This document shows, one piece after another, positions 14,773-24,624 of a stretch of 36,385 bases of DNA. The stretch comes from JBHOQX01 sp042408595. GTDB lineage: Bacteria > Chloroflexota > Chloroflexia > Chloroflexales > Roseiflexaceae. Under the pieces are notes generated by a model that ran no database searches, was not told the DNA's origin, and worked only from the letters and a program-made list of their open reading frames with translations. Where the stretch lies: positions 1 to 36,385 of the forward strand of contig JBHOQX010000081.1 in the NCBI GenBank assembly GCA_042408595.1. Reading direction: 5' to 3'. The first letter of the stretch is position 1; every line of letters starts with the position of its first letter. A program made the translations under genes and the position numbers.

Positions 14773-15888
14773 CTACTTCCGCAGCTCGCAGGCCGCCCGG
14801 AGCGCCGCCTCGAACCCCTGGTCGCGTCCGAAGAGCTGGAGCTCTTCGCCGATCAGTGCGGCGTCGTCGCGCGTCTCCAGGCGTACGATCCGTTGGATCG
14901 GCCGCAGGCCCCCGATGTCGGCGCGCACCTCGCCGGCATCGAGCGTGCCGGCGACGCGCGCCACCTCGAAGCGCGCCCCGGCGCATTCCAATACCACGAC
15001 CGGCGCGCGCCCGGCCTCGGGGCTGCCAGGCGCGACCCAGCGAAACTCCGCCGCGAGCGGCGCGCCGTCCGCCCGGCGGAGCGCGAAGCTCACGCGCCCG
15101 GGCCCGGATTCCGGCGCGCCGGCGCGCTGCCATCCCAGGCGCGACGCCAGCCAGCCGAGCATCAGCAGCAGCGCCGGCTGCTCGAGGGCGTCATCCTGCG
15201 GCGCGGTGTAGTCGATCGTCAGCCGCTGCGCCTCATACAGATGCGGCACCATGGCCGGCGCGTCGAAGAACTGCGCAACCAGCTCGCGCCAGGGCGTGAG
15301 CCGGCCCCACGACATGTCGCTGATCGCCGGGCCGTTGCCGCCGAGCCGGACGGCCAGTCGTTCCAGGCCCGCGCCCGGCCGGGCGAAGCTGGCCGAATCG
15401 ACGATGACGCGGTTCGCGATACCGCCGAGCCGGGCGAACAGCGGGTCGTCGAACGGCTCGCCGCGCGGCCACCAGAGGACGACCGGCACGTCCGGCGCGA
15501 GCAGCGGCAGCACCGTGCCCGGCACCCGCGCCACCGCCGGGCCGCGGGCGAGGATGGTGATCTGCTCGCAGCAGACCTGCGGCCGGCCCGGCGCGGGAAG
15601 ATGGCAGTTCGCCTGCACCCAGGCGTCGAGCAGGTCCTCGCCGGCCGGCTCGGCCTGGATGACGATGGCGCGGTTCGGGAAGCGCATGGTCAGCTTCGCC
15701 ACCACCTCGCCGGCGCGCTCCACGGCATCCGGGTCGGCTGCTACAATCAGCAGATTGAGCACACAGACCCGCGTGACGGCGTCGGGATGGTCGGCGGTCG
15801 CCTCGCGCCAGAGGTCGTTCAGTTGGCGCTCGATATCGTGGATATTCGTGTGGGTACGCTCGCCGAGCGGCGCTGTATTGCGGCTCAT
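14773..15888 (-). CDS. opcA: Glucose-6-phosphate dehydrogenase assembly protein OpcA
   Basis: 371 residues. OpcA proteins are redox-sensitive allosteric partners of glucose-6-phosphate dehydrogenase in cyanobacteria and actinobacteria. The family pattern is seen in the N-terminal ERQLNDLWREA, the VCVLNLLIVAAD strand, CCEQITILARGPAVARVPGTV, and PVVLWWPRGEPFDDPLFARL. The start is the ATG at 15888, with GAGGG 8 nt upstream. The frame extends to 16113 into zwf, and that part is a shadow. It follows zwf by 113 bp on the same strand. The gap holds a copy of the dispersed repeat, so coupling by one transcript is likely but not certain. Confidence 0.9.
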   Translation of the reverse strand: MSRNTAPLGERTHTNIHDIERQLNDLWREATADHPDAVTRVCVLNLLIVAADPDAVERAGEVVAKLTMRFPNRAIVIQAEPAGEDLLDAWVQANCHLPAPGRPQVCCEQITILARGPAVARVPGTVLPLLAPDVPVVLWWPRGEPFDDPLFARLGGIANRVIVDSASFARPGAGLERLAVRLGGNGPAISDMSWGRLTPWRELVAQFFDAPAMVPHLYEAQRLTIDYTAPQDDALEQPALLLMLGWLASRLGWQRAGAPESGPGRVSFALRRADGAPLAAEFRWVAPGSPEAGRAPVVVLECAGARFEVARVAGTLDAGEVRADIGGLRPIQRIVRLETRDDAALIGEELQLFGRDQGFEAALRAACELRK

Positions 15889-15988
15889 CGCTTTGCCCTC
15901 TTTGGGCGGCGCGCTGCATATGGCGGCAGCGCCACCGCCGGCCGGGCGGGGATGCGCGCGGATGGCGAAGCCATGCTCGCTGCCCCGC

Positions 15989-16001
15989 TTCAGACAGCTC
16001 C

Positions 16002-16006
<5 letters not shown>
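15989..16006 (-). repeat. Dispersed 3'-end repeat, copy at the zwf stop codon
   Basis: Plus-strand TTCAGACAGCTCCTCAGA. The zwf stop TGA (complement at 16002-16004) lies inside the repeat, as in the copy at 3847. Confidence 0.6.
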
Positions 16007-17543
<1,537 letters not shown>

Positions 17544-17684
17544 GCGTTGCTCCTGACTATACCAGGATTGTGGGCGAGAGGCTGGGGGCTCGTGTAGTTG
17601 ATGCGTCCACGATCAGCATGGTTGTCCAGCGGCGGGCAGGGCGGCACATCGATATCGCGCTCCGTATCGTCTCCCCCGCTCGTG

Positions 17685-20273
17685 TCACGGCGTCGCCGTG
17701 CGGGTGGGGGTGGCCGTGCCGCTGTCTCTGAAAAGCCTCGGGCGCTCTGGCAGCGCCGCGCGCAGCACCTGCCCGCCGTTGACCAGATAGACGACCGGGC
17801 GTGGGCCGCTGGTGTCATCCACAAAGATGCTCCGCAGCGAATCGAGCCGCAGCGGCCCATCCGGCCGGGCCCGAATCTGCTGGATGAGCTCGCCGCTCTG
17901 CTTGTCGATCTGGATGATCCGCTCGTTCTGCGGGTCGACCAGAAAGATCGACCCGGCTTCGGGGGTGCCGGTGACGACCATACGCGTCGGGGCGACAAGC
18001 GGCGGATCGACGGCCGGCGGTGGGATGTCGCGCTTGAACTCGTTCAGCTCGAAGACCAGCACGCGCCCGTCCGGCTGAAGCAGGTAGACATTGCCGTCGA
18101 TGGCGATGTCCACGACGGTGTCGAGCTGCTTGCCGCCGTCGTTCTTGATCCAGGGGTCGTACAGGTCGGCAGGCCGCCCGCTAAAGTATTTGAGCAACTG
18201 GCCGGGAGCCGCGCCCCACAGATAGAGATTTCCCTCATACGTCGCCAGGCGCAGATTCTTGCTGGCCGTCCGCGCCCACTCCTCGCTGCCGCCGAGGTTG
18301 CTGTAGCGCCACTGGTCGCCGGCGCGGAAGTAGTAGAGGTAGGGGCCGTTGTCGCTCTGGGCCACGGCCACCACATTGTCGATTCGCCATTGGATAGCCT
18401 TGACCTTGCCGACGGGGACACCCGCGCCCAGGTTGTCGCTCGGGCTGAGGAACGGCTGGAACGGCCCGCCGTTCTTCGGCATGCGATACAGCACGCCGGT
18501 GTTCTCGTCCAGCGCGTAGATACTCTCGAAGCCGACGGTGTTGGTGACGGTGGTCGGCGGCGGCGGGATGACGATCTGGCTGAACGTCGCCGCGGCGGCA
18601 GCCTGCGGGTGCCGCCCGATCTCCACCAGGTCGTTGAAATAGTTCAGCTTCTGGATGGCGAGTTGCTCGCGTTCGAACTCGCGCTGGCTCATCTCCAGCC
18701 GCTGGCGGAACTCGGCGGAGCGCGAGATGATGCCGCTGGCGCGGACTTTCGCCAGAGCATCGGCGGCGAGCGCCAGCCGCTCGCGCGCCGTGGCCTCGTC
18801 CGGCGCGTCGCGCACCGCGGCGACGGTCTGCTCGGCCTCCTGCAGGGCGTCGATGGACGCGCGTTGGGCGTTCTCGATCGCCAGGCTGCGGCCGTAGACG
18901 ACCAGCAGCGCCACCAGCGCCGTAAGCAGCAGCAGCAGCCGCCAGGGGAAGGGCGGCTTTTGCCGACGGTAGGAGAGGCCCTGGTGTTTCCGGGGCGGCA
19001 GCGCGCTGGGTGGCGGCCGGTCGCGCCGCCGCCGTTGGGCTGTGTCCATCCAGCCGGCGAGCTGGACGAAAGGCGCAGCCAGCCGCTCGCCGAGGGTCGG
19101 CTCCAGCGGCGGCATGCCGTAGGCCCCGGGGCGCCGCCCCCCGAGCGCGGCCATGCCGGGGGTGTCGCTCAGGTCGATCCGGCGCTCGGGGGGCGGCGCA
19201 TAGTCGCTCTCCCCGAGCAGCGCCGAGGGCGGCAGCGTGCGCGCGGCCGACGAACGGGCCGCGGCCATCCGCTCCGCGATCGGCTCGCCGAGATCGAGCG
19301 GCCTGGGCGGCTCCGGCGGGTGCGGCGAGTGGGTCGGCAGTTCCGGCGCGGTCGCCAGCCGTTCCTGCTCGTGGCGGGCCTGCGCGACGCGGCGCTCGGC
19401 GCGCTGCTGTTCCTGGCGTGCGGCGCGGCCACGCAGCAGCAGCGCGGCCTCGCCGGAGAGGCGGGTCAGGTGCGCGCCGGCGCTCTGCCACGCGGCGCGC
19501 ACCCGTTCGGACACGCCGGCGCCGCTCAGGGGCGCTGCTTCCGCCGCCCGGCTGAGCACCGGCGTGGATGCCAGCGCCAGAGTATGGGTCTCGGGCACGG
19601 CGTGGTTGCGGCACAGCTCGGCCACACGTTCGATAATGGTCTCGGCGTCCGGGGCGCGCAGCAACCGCGCGACCGTCTCGCGATCCAGCAGCGGCGCGAG
19701 CTGGCTGGTGCAGAGCAGCGCGCCGTCGCCGGGAGCCAACTCGGCGCGGAAGAAGTCCGGCTCGGCGGCCAGGCTGGAGCCGAGCGCCCGCGGCCGCAAC
19801 GCGACCACGCTGGCCGGCTGGCCGGGCGCCCAGTTCGGTGGGGCCGGCAGGGCGCGTGGGCGCCCCTGTGCCAGGACATACGCCTGCGCCGGAGCTACCT
19901 GGGCCAGGTACAGGTCCTGCTCGCGCACCACGGCGCATGTCACGCCGACATAGGCGCGCTTCGCCGCTGGCGCGCTGAAGTTGTGCTGGTACAGCGCCTT
20001 GTTCGCCGCGAGAAGCGCCTTGCGCAGCGCGGCAGTGACACTGTATGAGCTGTCGTCGTAGAAGTGCTTGCGGATCGTCCGGAGAACGAGCTGGCACGCA
20101 TCGTCGGCGCGCGCCGGGTTGCCGCTGGCCTCGGCGACGATATACAGCCGGCCCTTGCGTGCTTCGGGGGAGAAGAGCGCCGCGGACTCTACCGCCAGCA
20201 CCCGCTCGCTCGCCGCCTGCCGCGCGCCGTCGGCCAGCGCCAGCTGGCTGGATCGGGTTTCGTACCTGGGCAT
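17685..20273 (-). CDS. PP2C-like pseudophosphatase with one TM helix and a predicted propeller
   Basis: 862 residues. Residues 1-240 have the layout of a PP2C Ser/Thr phosphatase, but the metal-binding Asp positions are substituted: VAEASGN (46-52) instead of the DGMGG type, VAPAQAYVL (126-134) instead of VGDSRAYLL, and LLCTSQLAPLL (186-196) instead of the CTDGL type. Residues 280-440 are a Pro/Arg-rich linker. A transmembrane helix lies at 444-461, then a helical segment (465-560). The remainder resembles repeated propeller blades (SIYALDENTGVLYRMPKNGG; VYLLQPDGRVLVFEL; SIFLVDPQNERIIQIDKQSG), predicted outside. The likely role is sensing or scaffolding rather than catalysis. The start at 20273 has GGAG 8 nt upstream. 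It diverges from ctaAB. Confidence 0.8.
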   Translation of the reverse strand: MPRYETRSSQLALADGARQAASERVLAVESAALFSPEARKGRLYIVAEASGNPARADDACQLVLRTIRKHFYDDSSYSVTAALRKALLAANKALYQHNFSAPAAKRAYVGVTCAVVREQDLYLAQVAPAQAYVLAQGRPRALPAPPNWAPGQPASVVALRPRALGSSLAAEPDFFRAELAPGDGALLCTSQLAPLLDRETVARLLRAPDAETIIERVAELCRNHAVPETHTLALASTPVLSRAAEAAPLSGAGVSERVRAAWQSAGAHLTRLSGEAALLLRGRAARQEQQRAERRVAQARHEQERLATAPELPTHSPHPPEPPRPLDLGEPIAERMAAARSSAARTLPPSALLGESDYAPPPERRIDLSDTPGMAALGGRRPGAYGMPPLEPTLGERLAAPFVQLAGWMDTAQRRRRDRPPPSALPPRKHQGLSYRRQKPPFPWRLLLLLTALVALLVVYGRSLAIENAQRASIDALQEAEQTVAAVRDAPDEATARERLALAADALAKVRASGIISRSAEFRQRLEMSQREFEREQLAIQKLNYFNDLVEIGRHPQAAAAATFSQIVIPPPPTTVTNTVGFESIYALDENTGVLYRMPKNGGPFQPFLSPSDNLGAGVPVGKVKAIQWRIDNVVAVAQSDNGPYLYYFRAGDQWRYSNLGGSEEWARTASKNLRLATYEGNLYLWGAAPGQLLKYFSGRPADLYDPWIKNDGGKQLDTVVDIAIDGNVYLLQPDGRVLVFELNEFKRDIPPPAVDPPLVAPTRMVVTGTPEAGSIFLVDPQNERIIQIDKQSGELIQQIRARPDGPLRLDSLRSIFVDDTSGPRPVVYLVNGGQVLRAALPERPRLFRDSGTATPTRTATP

Positions 20274-20303
20274 CGGGTGTGCTCCATGCCAATCGGCCTG
20301 GCG

Positions 20304-20309
20304 ATTATA
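20304..20309 (-). promoter_or_regulatory. Possible -10 of the PP2C-like gene
   Basis: Minus-strand consensus TATAAT, 31 nt upstream of the start codon. The -35 region is all G/C and shows no match, so this rests on one hexamer. Confidence 0.4.
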
Positions 20310-20390
20310 CCACGCGTCGGCCGCGCGCGCCCGGCGCGGCCCCGGTGATCGCCCGGCGCCGATTGCGGCCCGTTCACCGGCGGTTGTGGC

Positions 20391-20417
20391 GTGTCAACTT
20401 TGTGATATTTGACACAA
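20391..20417. promoter_or_regulatory. Rex- or CRP-like operator at the ctaAB promoter
   Basis: TTGTGATATTTGACACAA (20400-20417) matches the TTGTGA-N6-TCACAA pattern at 11 of 12 defined positions, the form bound by the NADH-sensing repressor Rex. It also matches TGTGA-N6-TCACA (CRP/FNR type) with one mismatch. It overlaps the -35. A second inverted repeat, GTGTCAA/TTGACAC with an 11-nt spacer (20391-20415), overlaps it. Confidence 0.5.
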
Positions 20418-20437
20418 CGTCGGGCCTGTGATAGACT
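20409..20437 (+). promoter_or_regulatory. Promoter of ctaAB
   Basis: TTGACA (20409-20414), a 17-bp spacer, and TAGACT (20432-20437). The predicted start, about 20444, gives a leader of about 100 nt before the ATG at 20547. Confidence 0.65.
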
Positions 20438-20546
20438 CAGCGCATCAGAAGGCAACCCACGGCAGGCGACCGGTCGTCGCCTGCGGCGCGCGAGTGGCGC
20501 AGCTTCACCCGGCGCCTGGCGCTCGGGTTGATGCAAGGACCCAGCT

Positions 20547-22199
20547 ATGTCCGACGAACCCCGCTCCACGACCCCATCGCTCGCTCCGACCGCGCGCGCG
20601 TGCCTGGCGGCGCTCGGTGTCGCGGGCGGCGGCGCGCTGCTCGCCAGCGGGTGGCTGCCCCCGCTGGCAACCGCCGGGGTGTCGGTCCTGGCGCTGCTGG
20701 CGCTCGGCGCGGCGCTGGCCCTGCTGGCGGCGGCGCGTGTGGGCCCGGCGGTGCAGCTGCGGCTTGGCGGGCGCGCCCAGGCGGCGCGGCGACGCTACCG
20801 GGCGCTGGCGCTGGCCGCCCTCGCCACCCTGTTCCCGGCGCTGGTCCTGGGCGCGGTGGCCGCCGGTTCCGGGCTGGCGGCCTGCCGCGAGTGGCCGCTC
20901 TGCGCCCCGGCCACGCCGCTCGCCTGGCTCACGCTGGCCCACCGGCTGACGGCCGGCGTGGCGACCCTGCTGATCGCCGCGCTGGTGGCCTGGACGTGGC
21001 GGGTGCATCCTGCGGCACGGCGGGCAGCAGTGGTGGCGCTCAGCTTGATTCTGCTGCAGAACGCTGTCGGTGGGGTGCAGGTGGCTCTGGCCGCCGATGG
21101 GATGGCGATCCCGCTCGAGGCGGCGCGGCTGGCGCACCTGGGGCTCGGCGCGGCGGCCTGGGGCGCGCTGGCCGTCCTGGCGACCTTGGCGTGGCGGCTG
21201 CCGTTCGGCGGGCGGCGTGTGGTGGAGCCGGCGCGGAGGGACGAAGGTAAGACGACAACGCCCCAGGGCGACGCGAGGGCGCGCGCTGCGGTCGCCGCTT
21301 CTCGTCCGCTCTCCCATGCCACGGCTGCTCGCTGGTCGGCGGCCGCAAAGGACTACATCAGCCTGACCAAGCCAGGGGTGATCACCCTGCTGATCTTCAC
21401 GACGCTGGCCGGGCTGCTGGTCACGCCGGCCGGTATGCCGTCGATGAGCATCATCCTCTGGACGCTGGCCGGCGGCTGGCTGATGGCGGCCGGCGCGCAT
21501 GCGGTGAACTGCTGGGCCGACCGCGACATCGACATCAACATGGGCCGCACCGCGCGCCGCCCGATCCCAAGCGGGCGCATCCCGGCCTGGCATGCGCTGG
21601 CGCTCGGTGTCGCGCTCGGCGCGCTGGCGTTCGCGATCTTCGTCTTGTGTGTGAACTGGGCGGCGGCGCTGCTGGCGCTCGCCGGTTACCTGTTCTACGT
21701 CTTCGTGTACACCCGCTGGCTGAAGCGCAGCACCCCGAGCAACATCGTGATCGGCGGAGCCGCCGGGGCCTTCCCGCCGCTCGTCGGCTGGGCCGCCGCG
21801 ACTGGCAGCCTGACCCTCCCGTCGCTGTTCCTCTTCCTGATCATCTTCTACTGGACGCCACCGCACTTCTGGGCGCTGGCGCTCATCCGCCGGCAGGACT
21901 ACGCCCGCGCCGGCGTGCCGATGCTCCCGGTCGTCGCCGGGGATGCCGAGACGATCCGGCAGATTCTGCTGTACACCGTGCAGTTGCTCGTGATCACGCT
22001 GCTCCCTGCGCCGCTCGGGATGTTCGGCCTGCCGTACCTGGCGGCGGCGGCGGCGCTCGGCGGCTGGCTGCTGCTGCTGGTCGTCCGCCTGCGCCGTGAA
22101 GGGACGCCCGGCGCGGCGCTGCGGCTGTACAAATGGTCGCTGCTGTACCTCTTCCTGCTTTTCGGCGCGATGATCGCGGACCGGCTCCTCTTCTCCTGA
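20547..22199 (+). CDS. ctaB: Fused compact CtaA-like domain and CtaB (protoheme IX farnesyltransferase)
   Basis: 550 residues. Residues about 270-550 are a complete UbiA-type farnesyltransferase making heme O: N321-x3-D325-x3-D329 (NCWADRDIDINMGRTARRPI), YTRWLKRSTPSNIVIGG and WTPPHFWALALIRRQDYA. Residues 1-220 resemble only one four-helix half of heme A synthase CtaA. They have the loop Cys pair C113/C119 (CREWPLC), H132 (LAHRLTAG) and H197 (LAHLGLG), with spacing like the heme-binding N-half, plus two extra helices at the N-terminus. The second CtaA half is missing, as in compact archaeal heme A synthases. A 40-residue linker joins the parts. AAGGA lies 7 nt before the ATG. It probably serves cytochrome oxidase heme supply. 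Confidence 0.88.
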   Translation: MSDEPRSTTPSLAPTARACLAALGVAGGGALLASGWLPPLATAGVSVLALLALGAALALLAAARVGPAVQLRLGGRAQAARRRYRALALAALATLFPALVLGAVAAGSGLAACREWPLCAPATPLAWLTLAHRLTAGVATLLIAALVAWTWRVHPAARRAAVVALSLILLQNAVGGVQVALAADGMAIPLEAARLAHLGLGAAAWGALAVLATLAWRLPFGGRRVVEPARRDEGKTTTPQGDARARAAVAASRPLSHATAARWSAAAKDYISLTKPGVITLLIFTTLAGLLVTPAGMPSMSIILWTLAGGWLMAAGAHAVNCWADRDIDINMGRTARRPIPSGRIPAWHALALGVALGALAFAIFVLCVNWAAALLALAGYLFYVFVYTRWLKRSTPSNIVIGGAAGAFPPLVGWAAATGSLTLPSLFLFLIIFYWTPPHFWALALIRRQDYARAGVPMLPVVAGDAETIRQILLYTVQLLVITLLPAPLGMFGLPYLAAAAALGGWLLLLVVRLRREGTPGAALRLYKWSLLYLFLLFGAMIADRLLFS

Positions 22200-22340
22200 G
22201 AGGTGCCCTGAAAGGGCAGGTTTGGCGGGCTGCGCCCTCCACGTGTGCCGCCGACCGCACCGCCGCGCACGATCTCTCTGGGGGCTGCCGGCCCCCAGCG
22301 CCCCCGCTCGAAGCTTTGTAAACCGCCTCTCGAGAGGCGG
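22197..22340 (+). repeat. 3'-end repeat copy and hairpin cluster after ctaAB
   Basis: The ctaAB stop TGA (22197-22199) is inside CCTGAGAGGTGCCCTGAAA, a variant of the dispersed repeat. It is followed by a TGCCCT-GAA-AGGGCA hairpin (22204-22218) and GGTTTGGCGGGCTGCGCC. Downstream are the 8-bp stem CTGGGGGC/GCCCCCAG (22278-22298) and the perfect 18-bp palindrome CCGCCTCTCGAGAGGCGG (22323-22340). None has a T-tract. Together they may end ctaAB transcription. No gene lies in 22200-22488. Confidence 0.55.
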
Positions 22341-22488
22341 GCAGCGCGCTCCGGCTGCTCCCTGAAATCCGCCAAAAGTTGTAGGCCGCCCGCCGCCGGG
22401 CGGTGGTATACTACCGGGACGCGTGCTGCCGGGTGGCGGCGCGCGTCTCGCTGTCTACCAGCTGATGCTACCCTGCGAAGGCCCCGCG

Positions 22489-24315
22489 ATGGAACATCTG
22501 CGCCACCTGCTCCCGTTCGTCCGGCGCTACCGCTGGCGGCTGGCCGGCGGCTTTGGTTGCGCTGCCGCCTCCGCCGTGCTCGTCGCCCTGATCCCGCAGG
22601 TGCTGGCGGTCGCCGTGGACCAACTCAACACGCGCGGCGTCGTCGCCGCAGACCTGGCCCGGTTCGGCGCGCTGATGGTCGGGATGGCGCTGCTGGATAG
22701 CCTGTTCCGCTTCGGGATGCGGATGCTCGTCAACGGCACGTCCTATTTGGTCGAATTCGACATGCGCGAGGCCCTGTTCGCGCGCCTGATCACGCTCGAC
22801 CAGGGCTTTTTTGGCCGCTCGCACACCGGCGACCTGATGACACGCGTCACGAACGACCTGTCCGCCGTGCGTCAATTTCTCGGCTCCGGCATCACCTCGC
22901 TGATGAGCGCCGCGCTGCTGCTGGCCGCCGCCGCCGTGCTGATGCTGCGGACGAACGTCGCGCTGGCGCTCGTCGTGCTGCTGCTGCTGCCGATGGTGAC
23001 GGTGCTGTTCGTGGTCATCGGGCGGCGGATGCACCGCATCTTTCGCAGCGTGCAGGACCAGTTCGGCGCGCTCTCGACGCGGGCGCAGGAGAATTTCAGC
23101 GGCATCCGCACGATCAAGGCCTACGCGCAGGAGGAGTCCGAGATCCGTGTCTTCCGCGAGGCGAACGAGCGCTACCGGGCGCTGAACGTGCGCTACGTGC
23201 TGCTGAGCGGGCTGCTCTGGCCGTCGATCAGCGTCGCGCTCGGGTTGATCGGCGCGCTCGTGCTGTTGATCGGCGGGCGGTTCGTCGCCGCCGGCACGAT
23301 GTCGCTGGGCGACCTGGTGCTGTTCAACGCCTACCTGGGCATGCTCGCCTGGCCCATGATCGCGTTGGGATGGACGGTGAACCTGTACCAGCAGGCGTCC
23401 GCCTCGACGGCGCGGATCGCCGAGGTACTACACCGCCGGCCGCAGATCGCCTCGCCCGCCGGGGCCGCGCCGGTCGCCGCCGCCGGCGAGATCGAGTTCC
23501 GCGATGTCGGGATCCGGTTCGAGCACGCCCTGGCCGATGCGCCGACAGACCATCGGCCACTGCCAACCGCCCGCCAACCACTGTCTGCCGTCGGTGATCA
23601 GCCGTCGGATTGGCTGGTGCGCCACGTCTCCTTCCGCGTGCCGCGCGGCACGTCGCTGGCGATCGTTGGGGCGACCGGCGCGGGCAAGACGACGCTGGTG
23701 AACCTGCTGGCCCGCGTGCGCGATCCGGACGAGGGCGCCGTGCTGCTGGACGGACGCGACATCCGCACCTTGCCGCTGGATGACCTGCGCCGCTCGATCG
23801 GCTATGTGCCGCAGGATACCTTTCTGTTCAGCGTGCCGTTGCGCGAGAACGTGACCTTCGGGCGGCCCGACGCGACCGACGCCGCGATCGAGCGTGCCAT
23901 CACGGTCTCGCGCCTGAGCAACGACCTGCCGCAATTCCCCGACGGTCTGGACACGCTGGTCGGTGAGCGCGGCGTGACGCTCTCCGGCGGGCAGAAGCAG
24001 CGCACCGCGATCGCCCGTGCCGTCTTGCGCGACCCGGCGGTGCTGGTGCTGGACGACGCGCTGTCGAGCGTAGATACGCACACTGCGGCGCAGATCCTGG
24101 CCGGTCTGCGTACAGTGATGCGCGAGCGGACGAGCATTATCATCGCGCAGCGCATCGCGACGGTCAAGGATGCCGACCAGATCATCGTGCTGCACCAGGG
24201 GCGGATCGCCGAGCGCGGCACACACCGCGAGCTGCTGGCGCTCGGCGGGCGCTACGCGGCGATGTATCGGCGGGAGTTGTTGGAGCAGGAATTGGAGGAC
24301 AGTCGCGACGAGTGA
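22489..24315 (+). CDS. ABC exporter half-transporter with degenerate ATP site (TM287-like partner)
   Basis: 608 residues: a six-helix exporter domain (about 1-330), then a nucleotide-binding domain. It has Walker A GATGAGKTT (394-402) and a consensus signature LSGGQ (498-502). The Walker B reads VLVLDDALSSVD, so the catalytic Glu is Asp (D523), and the H-loop His is Gln (Q554, IIAQRIA). This is the degenerate half of a heterodimeric exporter. Its partner starts 309 bp downstream. The start is the ATG at 22489, with GAAGG 7 nt upstream. The frame opens at 22423. About 30 extra residues (LADAPTDHRPLPTARQPLSA and on) are inserted between the first strands of the ATPase domain. The substrate is unknown (drug, lipid or peptide). 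Confidence 0.92.
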   Translation: MEHLRHLLPFVRRYRWRLAGGFGCAAASAVLVALIPQVLAVAVDQLNTRGVVAADLARFGALMVGMALLDSLFRFGMRMLVNGTSYLVEFDMREALFARLITLDQGFFGRSHTGDLMTRVTNDLSAVRQFLGSGITSLMSAALLLAAAAVLMLRTNVALALVVLLLLPMVTVLFVVIGRRMHRIFRSVQDQFGALSTRAQENFSGIRTIKAYAQEESEIRVFREANERYRALNVRYVLLSGLLWPSISVALGLIGALVLLIGGRFVAAGTMSLGDLVLFNAYLGMLAWPMIALGWTVNLYQQASASTARIAEVLHRRPQIASPAGAAPVAAAGEIEFRDVGIRFEHALADAPTDHRPLPTARQPLSAVGDQPSDWLVRHVSFRVPRGTSLAIVGATGAGKTTLVNLLARVRDPDEGAVLLDGRDIRTLPLDDLRRSIGYVPQDTFLFSVPLRENVTFGRPDATDAAIERAITVSRLSNDLPQFPDGLDTLVGERGVTLSGGQKQRTAIARAVLRDPAVLVLDDALSSVDTHTAAQILAGLRTVMRERTSIIIAQRIATVKDADQIIVLHQGRIAERGTHRELLALGGRYAAMYRRELLEQELEDSRDE

Positions 24316-24624
24316 TGCGGGCGCTGCGCTCCGCACCCCGTCCAGTGGCCTGCTCGGCACCTGGACCCCGCGCCAGGGGCTGCGCCCCCGGACCCCAAGC
24401 GGCGCGCGTTGCCTTCAGCACACTTGCGGTGATGCCTTCGGCGCACAGAATGACTCGGCAGCATAAGAGTGCGAAGTTTCAGCCGTCACAGGCGATGGCC
24501 GTTTCTGGAGAGGCTGGAGCGCGACGTGATAGCGGCGACGACTCCGCGTGAGAATGGGGGCAGTGCCCGCGAAGATGGTGCTTGAAGAGCGTGCTGAAGT
24601 GGTTCTCGAACAGGGGGATGCCTG
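24316..24624 (+). repeat. Intergenic region with GGACCCC repeat and hairpin between the two ABC genes
   Basis: GGACCCC occurs twice (24363-24369 and 24390-24396) around a GGGGC-TGC-GCCCC hairpin (24376-24388). This looks like a small repeat unit, perhaps an attenuator or terminator after the first ABC gene. The remaining 230 bp show no gene and no clear promoter. A weak GGGGG ribosome-like run precedes the next ATG. Confidence 0.45.

Noticed and set aside
17598..20048. 816-codon plus-strand open frame opposite the PP2C-like gene
   Set aside because: It is Arg/Gly/Ala-rich with no family pattern or ribosome site. The minus frame has clear domains, a TM helix and blade repeats.
20505..21866. 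453-codon minus-strand frame opposite ctaAB
   Set aside because: Composition is typical of antisense frames in GC-rich DNA, and CtaB motifs prove the plus frame.
22278..22340. CRISPR-like or attachment-site reading of the palindromes after ctaAB
   Set aside because: They are different sequences, not evenly spaced repeats, and no integrase or cas gene is present.
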